Below are positions 1 to 7,015 of a DNA stretch of 64,000 bases, in pieces. The notes under the pieces were generated by a model that did no database searches, was not told the DNA's origin, and worked only from the letters and a program-made list of their open reading frames with translations. Within the stretch, counting starts at the first letter, position 1, and every line of letters begins with the position of its first letter. The position numbers and the translations under genes were made by a program. Source of the stretch: Corynebacterium sp. CNJ-954 (GTDB lineage: Bacteria > Actinomycetota > Actinomycetes > Mycobacteriales > Mycobacteriaceae); the NCBI RefSeq assembly GCF_001942345.1, contig NZ_MKKI01000045.1, positions 143,885-207,884 on the forward strand. The letters run 5' to 3'.

Positions 1-85
1 GAGCACTGCTCTTGATATTGGCGGCACCAGGCAGTAGCGTCAGGGTTCAAATAGAGAGCGCTGATCACAATATGGAGGACTCATC

Positions 86-1039
86 ATGCGGTACGTCATC
101 ACCGGAGCAGGTCAGATCGGTCGCCAGCTCGCTCGGGACCTGCTCGACGCCGGGCACCATGTCACCGTGATTCGTCGAGGAACCGAGGTCGAGGACGGGG
201 CGGAACTCATGCAGGGGGACGCCGGCGACCGCACCCTGATGGAACGTGCCGTCGCCGGTGACGGCGACACCGCGTCCGCGATCTTCCACTGCATTCACAC
301 GGCCTACGATTCGACCGCGTGGCGCCGGGACCTCCCGCACCGCGAGCAGGTGGTGATGGACGTGGCGGCGGACGTCGGCATCCCCGTCGTGTTCCCGGAG
401 TCCGTCTACGCCTTCGGCACCCGCGCCCGGGATCTCAGCGAACCACTGACGTCGGACGCCGTAGCCCCCGTCTCGCCCCTGGGTGCGGTGCGCGCGGAAC
501 TCCTTGCTGCCCGGCGGTCACACCCCGCCCGGACGGTGTCTGTGGTGGCGGCGGATCTCGTCGGCCCCACCGCAGAGTCGAGCTCCTCAGTCTTCCATCT
601 TCTGGTGTTCGGCCCGGCAGGTGCCGGACGGACAGCCTGGGTGCTGGGCGACCCGGATGTGGAACGGTCGATGACGACGATCCCGGACCTCACGTCGGCG
701 ATGGCCACCGCCGCCGAGGAGGCGGGCGCCCTCGCCACGGACGGTGACGCCGTCCTGACGGCACCGTCCACCGGTCCGTTGCCGCAGCGGACGATGGCCG
801 AGGACATCGCGCGGGCTGCCGGCGTCCGACGTCGACCGGTACGGAAGACGCCGTGGTGGGTGGTGCGGCTGGCGGGGTTCTTCTCCGCGACGATGCGCGA
901 GCTCCACGGCAACCGCGACCTGTGGGATGCTCCGGCGGTGATCCGCCCCGGCATCCTGCAGACCGGCTACGGAATCACGCCGGCAACCTGGGATGACGTG
1001 GCCCGCGACACCGTCGGCAGGGCACCGTCCGCAGATTAG
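86..1039 (+). CDS. NAD-dependent epimerase/dehydratase family protein
   Basis: Protein of 317 aa that opens with a Rossmann dinucleotide motif (GAGQIG, residues 8-13) followed by a basic strand end (VIRRG), as in NAD(P)-binding extended SDR or atypical epimerases. The middle segment VVFPESVYAFGT resembles the SDR active-site strand, but no YxxxK pair stands out, so it may bind cofactor without classical epimerase chemistry. The start is fixed by a strong GGAGG about 8 nt upstream. It stands alone on this strand and ends 4 bp into the convergent PEP-mutase-like gene. The first 85 bases of the window show only this ribosome binding site. The substrate cannot be inferred. Confidence 0.85.
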   Translation: MRYVITGAGQIGRQLARDLLDAGHHVTVIRRGTEVEDGAELMQGDAGDRTLMERAVAGDGDTASAIFHCIHTAYDSTAWRRDLPHREQVVMDVAADVGIPVVFPESVYAFGTRARDLSEPLTSDAVAPVSPLGAVRAELLAARRSHPARTVSVVAADLVGPTAESSSSVFHLLVFGPAGAGRTAWVLGDPDVERSMTTIPDLTSAMATAAEEAGALATDGDAVLTAPSTGPLPQRTMAEDIARAAGVRRRPVRKTPWWVVRLAGFFSATMRELHGNRDLWDAPAVIRPGILQTGYGITPATWDDVARDTVGRAPSAD

Positions 1040-1836
1040 GCGGAGTCGTCGGCGGAGAGATCCTTCCAGTCACCGAGCAGCTCACGGGTCGTGTCCGCCA
1101 GTGCCGCCTGCAACAACGGGCCGAAGGAGATCCGGCCGACCCCTGCGCGGGCGGCGTCGGCGAAGCTCATCGAGCCGGGAATCGCACCTGTGCGTGGGTG
1201 GGCCGTGACGTTCACGGGGGTGGAGACCTCGTCGAGGATGCGCTGCAGTGCGTCGGTGGAGGGGATCAGCACCGGGTACAGGGAGTCCGCGCCCGCGTCC
1301 TCCAGGAGCCGGAGGCGGGTCAGGGCGTCGTCGAGCTTGGCCTCGTCGTCACCGTCCTTGGTGAACGCGTCCGTCCGGCCGTTGATGACCAGGTGCACGT
1401 CCTGCGCCTCGGCGGATGCGCGTACCGCGCCGATGTAGGCGGCGTGCTCCTCGGGGCTGCGGTAACGGTCGTCGGAGTGGACCGTGTCCTCGATGTTCAC
1501 GCCGACGGCACCGGCGTCCAGCACCTGCTGGACGAGTTCGGCGGGCTGAAGACCGAGCCCGGACTCGACGTCCACCGACACCGGGACACTGACGGCGGCG
1601 GTGATCCGTCCGACGACCTGGAAGTACAGGTCAACCGGGGTGTTCTCTCCGTCGGGATAGCCGAGGGAGTCGGCCACGGGGTGCGAACCCACGGTGAGGC
1701 CGTCGAAGCCGGCGTCTTCGGCGAGACGAGCGCTCCACACGTCCCACACGGTGGGGAGGACGAGGGGTGCGCTGCGGTGATGGAGGTCGAGGAGGAGTTG
1801 GGCCTTCTGGCTGAGTTCAGCGGTGGTGTGCGACAT
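1036..1836 (-). CDS. Isocitrate lyase/PEP phosphonomutase family protein
   Basis: Protein of 266 aa with the family's barrel motifs in order: LPTVWDVWSARLAEDAGF near the N-terminus, SVDVESGLG (metal-binding acidic strand), GVNIEDTV and LVINGRTDAF. These fit the PEP mutase/isocitrate lyase superfamily, which cleaves or forms C-C or P-C bonds on oxaloacetate-like acids. The long KKCGHC loop of true isocitrate lyase is absent and the protein is about half as long, so methylisocitrate or isocitrate lyase is unlikely; 2,3-dimethylmalate lyase or oxaloacetate decarboxylase-like activity is possible. A TACCGT hexamer ends 6 nt before the ATG with no ribosome binding site, suggesting a leaderless mRNA. 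Confidence 0.85.
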   Translation of the reverse strand: MSHTTAELSQKAQLLLDLHHRSAPLVLPTVWDVWSARLAEDAGFDGLTVGSHPVADSLGYPDGENTPVDLYFQVVGRITAAVSVPVSVDVESGLGLQPAELVQQVLDAGAVGVNIEDTVHSDDRYRSPEEHAAYIGAVRASAEAQDVHLVINGRTDAFTKDGDDEAKLDDALTRLRLLEDAGADSLYPVLIPSTDALQRILDEVSTPVNVTAHPRTGAIPGSMSFADAARAGVGRISFGPLLQAALADTTRELLGDWKDLSADDSA

Positions 1837-1893
1837 GACGCCACGGTACGCCGATACGGGGTGAGGGTTGAGCCTGACGGTGTTCCGCCCGTG

Positions 1894-2811
1894 TCACGGA
1901 GATTCGGTGCACGGTGGTCTCAATTGCTCGATCCTGGCGTGGAACGCCCGGGCAGCGTTCACCGGCGGTGCCTGCAGTGCCGTCGCCACCTTGACTCGGG
2001 CGGCGTCAGTTCGTACGCGCTGCTTCTCCTCCCACTCCCTCTTCGTCTGTTCCGAACGACGGTGGTTCCGGATCGCGACGATGCCGATACCGATGCCGAT
2101 GAGCACGGGCACCCACACCTTGGAGTACTCGGCCAGGAACCCCACCCACCACGGAGCGTCCCAGCTCGGCAGGTTGATGTCGGGCCAGGGGATCGACGGG
2201 AGATTGACGGACGGCAGGTTGATGTCCGGCCACGGAATCGAGGGGAGGTTGATCTCCCAGTCGGGGAGGTACTGGGAGAGCCACTGCCACAACCGGCGTA
2301 GCAGTCCTACGATCAGTGGCCCCAGGACGATGACCCCCAGCGCCCACCCACCCTTGCCGATCCCACCGAGGAGCGGGTAGAGCCACCGCTTGAACGCGGA
2401 GCGCTCCATGGCCTGCTGTCGTTTGGCTGCGCGCGAGCCGGCAGGGGCGTCGAGGAGGACGGCAGTGTCCCGGACGCGGACGGTGATGCTGCGGATCCAG
2501 GAGTCCGCCCAGTTGGACTCGATCTCCAGGAAAGGCTTGAGGACGGCCTCCTGGTGGCCGTACTCACCGGCGTCGGGCCGCTTCCCGGAGTCGTCGAGTG
2601 TCTTCTCCGAGAGGTCGATCTTGGTGTTGCTCAGCGACTTCTTCCGTGCGATGACGGTGCCCCCGATCCGGACGAGGAGGCGGGGTGAGTCCGAGGTGCT
2701 CTTCCCCTGCGGGAAGTGCGGGTCCAGTGCGCGCAGCTCCCGTCCGGTCCCGGTGGACACCTCGATCCGCCCGAGGGACGGGTGTGTGATGCTCCAGGTC
2801 TCTGCGGTCAT
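1894..2811 (-). CDS. Membrane protein with NLPS/PWPD repeats
   Basis: Protein of 305 aa, function unknown. The N-terminal ~130 residues are soluble and mixed charged. A hydrophobic segment (GGWALGVIVLGPLIVGLL) is followed by an amphipathic stretch and a repeat in which INLPSIPWPD occurs twice with NLPS spacers, then a second membrane segment (VWVPVLIGIGIGIVAI) and a charged coiled-coil-like tail (RSEQTKREWEEKQRVR). The repeat lies between the two membrane segments, so it is probably a loop exposed on one face. It starts 13 bp after the upstream VOC gene and is likely co-transcribed with it. I do not recognise a named family. Confidence 0.7.
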   Translation of the reverse strand: MTAETWSITHPSLGRIEVSTGTGRELRALDPHFPQGKSTSDSPRLLVRIGGTVIARKKSLSNTKIDLSEKTLDDSGKRPDAGEYGHQEAVLKPFLEIESNWADSWIRSITVRVRDTAVLLDAPAGSRAAKRQQAMERSAFKRWLYPLLGGIGKGGWALGVIVLGPLIVGLLRRLWQWLSQYLPDWEINLPSIPWPDINLPSVNLPSIPWPDINLPSWDAPWWVGFLAEYSKVWVPVLIGIGIGIVAIRNHRRSEQTKREWEEKQRVRTDAARVKVATALQAPPVNAARAFHARIEQLRPPCTESP

Positions 2812-2824
2812 CGGCGTGCACGAA

Positions 2825-3259
2825 TCAGTCGAGACAGAACTCGTTGCCTTCGACGTCCTGCATGACCAGGCAGGACTCGTTCACACCGTCGGCTGGTAAC
2901 AGCCGCAGACGCCGCGCACCGAGCGCCTCGAGTCGGGTGGCCTCCGTCTCAAGTGCGGTGACGCGTTCGTCACCGCGCAGCCCCGTCCCCACACGGACGT
3001 CGAGGTGCACGCGATTCTTCACGGTTTTGGGCTCGGGAACGCGCTGGAAGAAGAGTCGCGGCCCGGTCCCCTCGGGATCCTGGCACGCCCAGGCGGAACC
3101 CTGGTCCTCCTCGGGGAGGGAGGCGTTGAAGGCGTCCCAGGAGTCGAAGCCTGATGGCACCGGAGGATCCACGTATCCGAGGGTCGCTTTCCAGAACTCG
3201 GCCACTACCATCGGCTCCCGGCAGTCGAAGGTGATCTGCACCTGCCTTGTCGCACTCAT
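2825..3259 (-). CDS. VOC/glyoxalase-like domain protein
   Basis: Protein of 144 aa with the single-VOC-domain pattern of glyoxalase/bleomycin-resistance-like proteins: ITFDCREPMVVAEFWKATLGY at the start, NRVHLDVRVG in the middle and CLVMQDVEGNEFCLD at the end, with a usual H/E metal-ligand pattern. The substrate is unknown. I chose the ATG at 3259 because a TACGCT hexamer ends 7 nt before it, the spacing of leaderless corynebacterial transcripts; an in-frame start 7 codons upstream would remove this signal. It heads a two-gene unit with the repeat-containing membrane protein. Confidence 0.85.
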   Translation of the reverse strand: MSATRQVQITFDCREPMVVAEFWKATLGYVDPPVPSGFDSWDAFNASLPEEDQGSAWACQDPEGTGPRLFFQRVPEPKTVKNRVHLDVRVGTGLRGDERVTALETEATRLEALGARRLRLLPADGVNESCLVMQDVEGNEFCLD

Positions 3260-3334
3260 GTTGACCAGCGTAGCCGTCATTGTGGCGTGCAGGGGCGATG
3301 GTCGGATGATCGAGGGCGGGCGCCTGGTTACGGT

Positions 3335-3403
3335 TGGCAGTTTGCCTGGTTTCGCCTTGGCAGATCGCCTAGTAGGATGATGGCAGATTGCCTAGTTTCC
3401 GGA
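3335..3403 (+). repeat. Three 23-bp tandem repeats before DUF4143 remnant
   Basis: Three direct repeats begin at 3335, 3358 and 3381, an exact 23-bp period. Each opens with TGGCAG followed by TTTGCCTGG, ATCGCCTAG or ATTGCCTAG, so each core is also a weak inverted repeat (GGCA/TGCC). The last copy ends 11 bp before the TAGAAT hexamer at 3415-3420, so the array covers the -35 region of the following gene. A repeated operator for a repressor or for autoregulation is the simplest reading. Confidence 0.6.
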
Positions 3404-3426
3404 ATACCCCGTGGTAGAATCCTCAT

Positions 3427-4323
3427 ATGCCGTATAGGACCCGGGGCTTGATGGAACCCTCGGTCTCACTTCGAGAGCTTCTTACGGGTGACCGGCCCGA
3501 CATCACCGGGAGGTCCGGGTTCGGATTGTCGGACTACACGGATGAGATCCTACGTTCGGTATTCCCCGGTATTCGCCACCTGCCGGAACGGGCCAGGGAT
3601 ATCCAGCTCGACAGCTACCTCTCCAGAATCGTGGAGCGGGAGATGCCGGAGAACGGCATCTCTATCCGCCGTCCGTCAGCTCTTCGGGCGTGGTTGGCCG
3701 CATACGGTGCAGCGGTATCTTCAGACGCGTCCTATTCGAAGATCCTTGATGCGGCTACCCCTGGAGATGATGAGAAACCTGCCCGCGCCACGGTAGACGC
3801 CTACCGTGAGCATCTCACCCGGTTGTTCATACTCGATCCGATTCCAGCTTGGGCCCCTGCATTCAATCCTCTGAAGCGGCTCACCCTCGCACCGAAACAC
3901 CAGTTGGTCGACCCTGCGCTTGCTGCTCGACTGGTCAGAGTCGGCAGGGACGGATTGCTTCGCGGTGAGGGAGTCCGTGTGGCGGCGGGTGTCGGAACGT
4001 GGCTGGGTGCGCTTTTCGAGTCATCCGTTGCACAGAGCGTTCGTGTGTATGCCGATGCGACTGAGGCAACGACCTCGCATCTCCGAACCCGGGACACCAC
4101 GCATGAAGTCGACTTGATCGTGGAAGGAGGCGATCGCCGTATCGTTGCCGTAGAAGTTAAGTTGGCGGCCAGCGTCAGTGATAAGGACGTGAGGCACCTC
4201 AACTGGATCGAAGATCAACTCGGTGACTAGGTGGCAGATAAAGTACTGGTCACTACGGGAGAGTATGCGTACCGGCGCCCTGACGGAGTTGCCGTGGTTC
4301 CGTTCGCCCTGCTTGGTCCGTGA
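3427..4323 (+). pseudogene. Remnant of AAA ATPase/DUF4143 protein
   Basis: The reading frame encodes the C-terminal DUF4143 half of a two-domain AAA-type ATPase (SVSLRELLTG, LDSYLSRIVEREMP, ALRAWLAAYGAAV, APKHQLVDPALAARL, and the nuclease-like end HEVDLIVEGGDRRIVAVEVK). Full proteins of this family have ~130 N-terminal residues carrying Walker A and B; these are missing and MPYRTR runs directly into GLMEPSVSL, which suggests an in-frame internal deletion that kept the native start. A TAG codon at 4228-4230 follows LGD; the frame then continues with VADKVLVTTGEYAYRR to a TGA at 4323, the expected family C-terminus. Base composition is lower in GC than the flanks. Promoter and leaderless ATG (TAGAAT, 6 nt) look intact. 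Confidence 0.75.
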
Positions 4324-4359
4324 GTCACTGGACACTGGGGTTATCGGTACGCACAGCCC

Positions 4360-4806
4360 CTAGCGGAAGTTCCCGGCGTGCAGTGCGCCGGCCAGCGGTG
4401 CGAGCTCCGGGACGGTGGACGCCTCGTCCAGCGCGTCCTCGAGCGTGCGGTCGTGGGTGGGACGGGCGGCGTTGAGCAGGTCGCGGCCGTCGTCGGTGAG
4501 TTCGGTGTAGATGCCGCGGCGGTCGTCGTCACAGAGGATGCGGCGCAGCAGTCCACGGTTCTCCAGGCGGCTGACCAGCCGCGTCGTGGCGCTGGGGGAG
4601 AGTGCCGCGGCGCGGGCGAGTTGTGCCATGCGCATGTGCCAGCCGTCCTGGCGGTCCAGGGAGTCCATGACGGCGAACTCGACGACGGACAGGTCGTGGC
4701 CGTCCTTCAGCGCCCGTTCCAGGGCGGTGTCGATCGCGCCGTGCAGGGCGGCGAGCGTGCGCCATCCGCGGGTGCGGACTTCGACGGCGTCGTCGGAGAT
4801 GCTCAT
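4360..4806 (-). CDS. MarR family transcriptional regulator
   Basis: Protein of 148 aa with the winged-helix core of MarR regulators: MRMAQLARAAALSPSATTRLVSRLENRGLLRR (DNA-recognition helix and wing start) followed by DDDRRGIYTELTDDGRDLL. It is divergent from the MFS transporter at 4924, with tandem palindromes in between, so it most likely represses that transporter and itself in response to an exported compound. Start choice: ATG at 4806 has TATAGT ending 7 nt upstream and no ribosome binding site, typical of leaderless genes. Longer upstream extensions of this frame read through the divergent promoter and the MFS gene and are artefacts. Confidence 0.9.
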   Translation of the reverse strand: MSISDDAVEVRTRGWRTLAALHGAIDTALERALKDGHDLSVVEFAVMDSLDRQDGWHMRMAQLARAAALSPSATTRLVSRLENRGLLRRILCDDDRRGIYTELTDDGRDLLNAARPTHDRTLEDALDEASTVPELAPLAGALHAGNFR

Positions 4807-4868
4807 GCGGACCACTATAGCCGACTTGCGCGCATATCCCGCGTGTGCAACTATCTTCAACGTTGCGC

Positions 4869-4898
4869 GTGCAACTAATGCACATGCAACTGATGCAT
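4869..4898 (+). promoter_or_regulatory. Tandem 15-bp palindromes, putative MarR operator
   Basis: Two abutting 15-bp palindromes, GTGCA-ACTAA-TGCAC (4869-4883) and ATGCA-ACTGA-TGCAT (4884-4898), lie in the 117-bp gap between the MarR gene and the MFS gene. A third half-site GTGCAACTA occurs at 4845-4853. Position between divergent regulator and transporter supports an operator for the MarR protein; binding is inferred. Confidence 0.65.
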
Positions 4899-4923
4899 AC
4901 GCAAGGAAAGGACGCTCCCCACC

Positions 4924-6138
4924 ATGCCCGCTGCGCTCTACGCACTGGCCCTCGGCGGATTCGGCATCGGTCTCACCGAATTCGTGATCATGGGCCTGTT
5001 GCCCGAGGTCGCCGTCGACTTCGGTGTCACCGACACCGCCGCCGGATACCTGATCTCCGGCTACGCACTCTCCGTCGCCGTCGGCGGCATCATCCTGACC
5101 GTCGCCCTGCGGGGCCTGGAACGACGCAAGGCCCTGCTCAGCCTCCTCGTCCTGTTCATCATCGGCAACATGATGTCCGCGCTCGCGCCCACCTATGAAT
5201 TCATGCTCGCCGGACGCGTCGTCGCCGCGCTGTGCCACGGTGCCTTCTTCGGTATCGGGGCCGTCGTCGCCGCCGATCTCGTCGCCCCCGCCCGCCGCGC
5301 CGGCGCGATCTCCGTCATGTTCGCGGGGCTGACCATCGCCAACGTCGCCGGTGTCCCGTTGGGGACATTCATCGGTCAGGCCTTCGGCTGGCGCGCGACC
5401 TTCTGGGCCATCACCGCGATCGGCCTGGTCGCGTTCGCCGCGCTTGCCGCTCTCGTCCCCGCCACGCCGGCGACGGGTGGTTCGGTGCGTCAGGAGTTCG
5501 CGTTGTTCCGGTCCCGGCAGGTCTGGCTGTCGATGGCAGTGACCGTGCTCGGTTACGGCGGCATGTTCGGTGCCTTCACCTACATCGCCTTCACCCTGAC
5601 CGAGGTCTCCGGGTTCTCGTCCTCGACGGTGCCGTGGCTGCTCGTCATCTTCGGTGTCGGCCTGTTCGTCGGCAACCTCGCCGGAGGACGTGCCGCCGAC
5701 CGTAACCTCGGCGCCACCCTGATCGTCCTGCTCAGCGTACTCACCGTGATCCTCGTCGTCTTCGCGGCGACGGCGACCAACCAGGTCGCGACCGTGATCG
5801 CCCTGGGGTTGATGGGAGGTGTCGGCTTCGCGACGGTTCCAGGACTGCAGATGCGCATCATGAACTACGCGTCGGACGCCCCGACGTTGGCCTCGGGGGC
5901 GAACATCGCCGCCTTCAACGTCGGCAACGCCGTCGGTGCGTGGATCTCCGGCCTGGCCCTCGCCGCCGGCCTCGGCTACACCTCCCCGCTCTGGGTCGGC
6001 GCGGCTGTCACCGTCCTCGGCCTCGTCCTGCTCATCGTCGCGACACGCCTCCGCGGCGGCGAATTCTCCGGGACGACGGCGGCCTCGACATCGACGACGA
6101 CGGCTGCCGCCACCCCCTCCGTCCAGGCACCCGCCTGA
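4924..6138 (+). CDS. MFS transporter, drug:H+ antiporter type
   Basis: Protein of 404 aa with 12 predicted membrane segments. The N-terminus LALGGFGIGLTEFVIMGLLPEVA and the segment RVVAALCHGAFFGIGAVVAADLVAPARRAGAI match the AraJ/Cml-like efflux group of the major facilitator superfamily. It probably exports a small hydrophobic compound sensed by the divergent MarR protein. The start has AAGGAAAGGA 13 nt upstream. The C-terminal tail is a Thr/Ala-rich run with no clear function. The aldo/keto reductase follows after 19 bp, so the two are probably one operon for detoxification. Confidence 0.9.
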   Translation: MPAALYALALGGFGIGLTEFVIMGLLPEVAVDFGVTDTAAGYLISGYALSVAVGGIILTVALRGLERRKALLSLLVLFIIGNMMSALAPTYEFMLAGRVVAALCHGAFFGIGAVVAADLVAPARRAGAISVMFAGLTIANVAGVPLGTFIGQAFGWRATFWAITAIGLVAFAALAALVPATPATGGSVRQEFALFRSRQVWLSMAVTVLGYGGMFGAFTYIAFTLTEVSGFSSSTVPWLLVIFGVGLFVGNLAGGRAADRNLGATLIVLLSVLTVILVVFAATATNQVATVIALGLMGGVGFATVPGLQMRIMNYASDAPTLASGANIAAFNVGNAVGAWISGLALAAGLGYTSPLWVGAAVTVLGLVLLIVATRLRGGEFSGTTAASTSTTTAAATPSVQAPA

Positions 6139-6157
6139 TTCACGAAAGAAGACAACC

Positions 6158-6979
6158 ATGATCCCCACCGTCACCCTCAACGACAGCACGACCATGCCGC
6201 AGCTCGGCTTCGGCGTCTTCCAGGTTCCCGACGACGACGCCCACCGCGCCGTCGCCACCGCCCTGGAGACCGGGTACCGCAGCATCGACACCGCCGCGGT
6301 CTACGGCAACGAAGCCGGTGTCGGCCGCGCGGTCGCCGAATCCGGCCTGCACCGCGACGACCTGTTCATCACCACCAAACTCTGGGTGGACGGACTGTCG
6401 CGGGACGGCGTCCGTCCCGGCCTTGAGGCGAGCCTCGAGCGACTCGGCCTCGACTCCGTCGACCTCTACCTCATTCACTGGCCTGCTCCGGCGACGGACG
6501 GCTACCTTCGTGCCTGGGAGGGCATGGAGGAGGTCCGGGAGCTGGGGCTGGTCCGCTCGATCGGTGTATCCAACTTCCTCCCGGAGCACCTGCAGCGGCT
6601 GGTGGACCTCGGTGGAACCGTCCCGGCGGTCAACCAGGTCGAGCTGCACCCGGCTCTGCAGAACCGGGAGACCGTCGCCGCGAACGCCAGCCACGGTACC
6701 GCCACTGAGGCGTGGAGTCCGCTGGGACAGGGAGCTGCACTCTCTGACCCCGTGGTCGCGGAGATTGCCGCGACACACAGCGCGACGCCGGCGCAGGTCG
6801 TCCTGGCCTGGCACCTGCAGCAGGGTCGGATCGTGATCCCCAAGTCCGTCACCCCGGCACGGATGGCCGAAAACCTCGACGCCACCCGACTCGTCCTGCG
6901 GGAGGAGGACCTCGAGGCACTCGACGGGCTCGACCGGGACGCCCGCACGGGCCCGGATCCGAAAAACTTCAACGGATAA
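6158..6979 (+). CDS. Aldo/keto reductase
   Basis: Protein of 273 aa, normal length for the family. The AKR motifs are present: MPQLGFGVFQV, the catalytic Asp/Tyr in YRSIDTAAVYGNEAGVGRA, Lys in TTKLWV, and LYLIHWP; the NADPH phosphate-binding region reads IPKSVTPARMAENLDA. It reduces aldehydes or ketones with NADPH; 2,5-diketo-gluconate reductase-like members are close. The ATG at 6158 has a GAAAGAAG site upstream. It follows the MFS gene in the same unit, which suggests joint control by MarR. The stretch 6980-7015 holds the next promoter. Confidence 0.9.
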   Translation: MIPTVTLNDSTTMPQLGFGVFQVPDDDAHRAVATALETGYRSIDTAAVYGNEAGVGRAVAESGLHRDDLFITTKLWVDGLSRDGVRPGLEASLERLGLDSVDLYLIHWPAPATDGYLRAWEGMEEVRELGLVRSIGVSNFLPEHLQRLVDLGGTVPAVNQVELHPALQNRETVAANASHGTATEAWSPLGQGAALSDPVVAEIAATHSATPAQVVLAWHLQQGRIVIPKSVTPARMAENLDATRLVLREEDLEALDGLDRDARTGPDPKNFNG

Positions 6980-7015
6980 GCGGTATCGTTCCGGAGACAT
7001 AACTATGGTGTAGCC

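Noticed and set aside
1..85. GGTTCAAAT at about 43-51 resembling a tRNA T-loop
   Set aside because: No acceptor stem, anticodon arm or D-loop can be placed around it.
1198..2301. A 367-codon plus-strand frame over the PEP-mutase-like and membrane protein genes
   Set aside because: Antisense shadow with Gly/Val/Asp-rich composition and no domain.
3335..3403. The three repeats as a CRISPR array
   Set aside because: The period is only 23 bp with no room for spacers, the repeats vary, and there is no cas gene.
4360..6291. A 643-codon minus-strand frame covering the MarR gene and opposing the MFS gene
   Set aside because: Only its last 148 codons match a family (MarR). The rest is low-complexity Asp/Gly/Glu-rich antisense of the MFS coding sequence, a common high-GC artefact.
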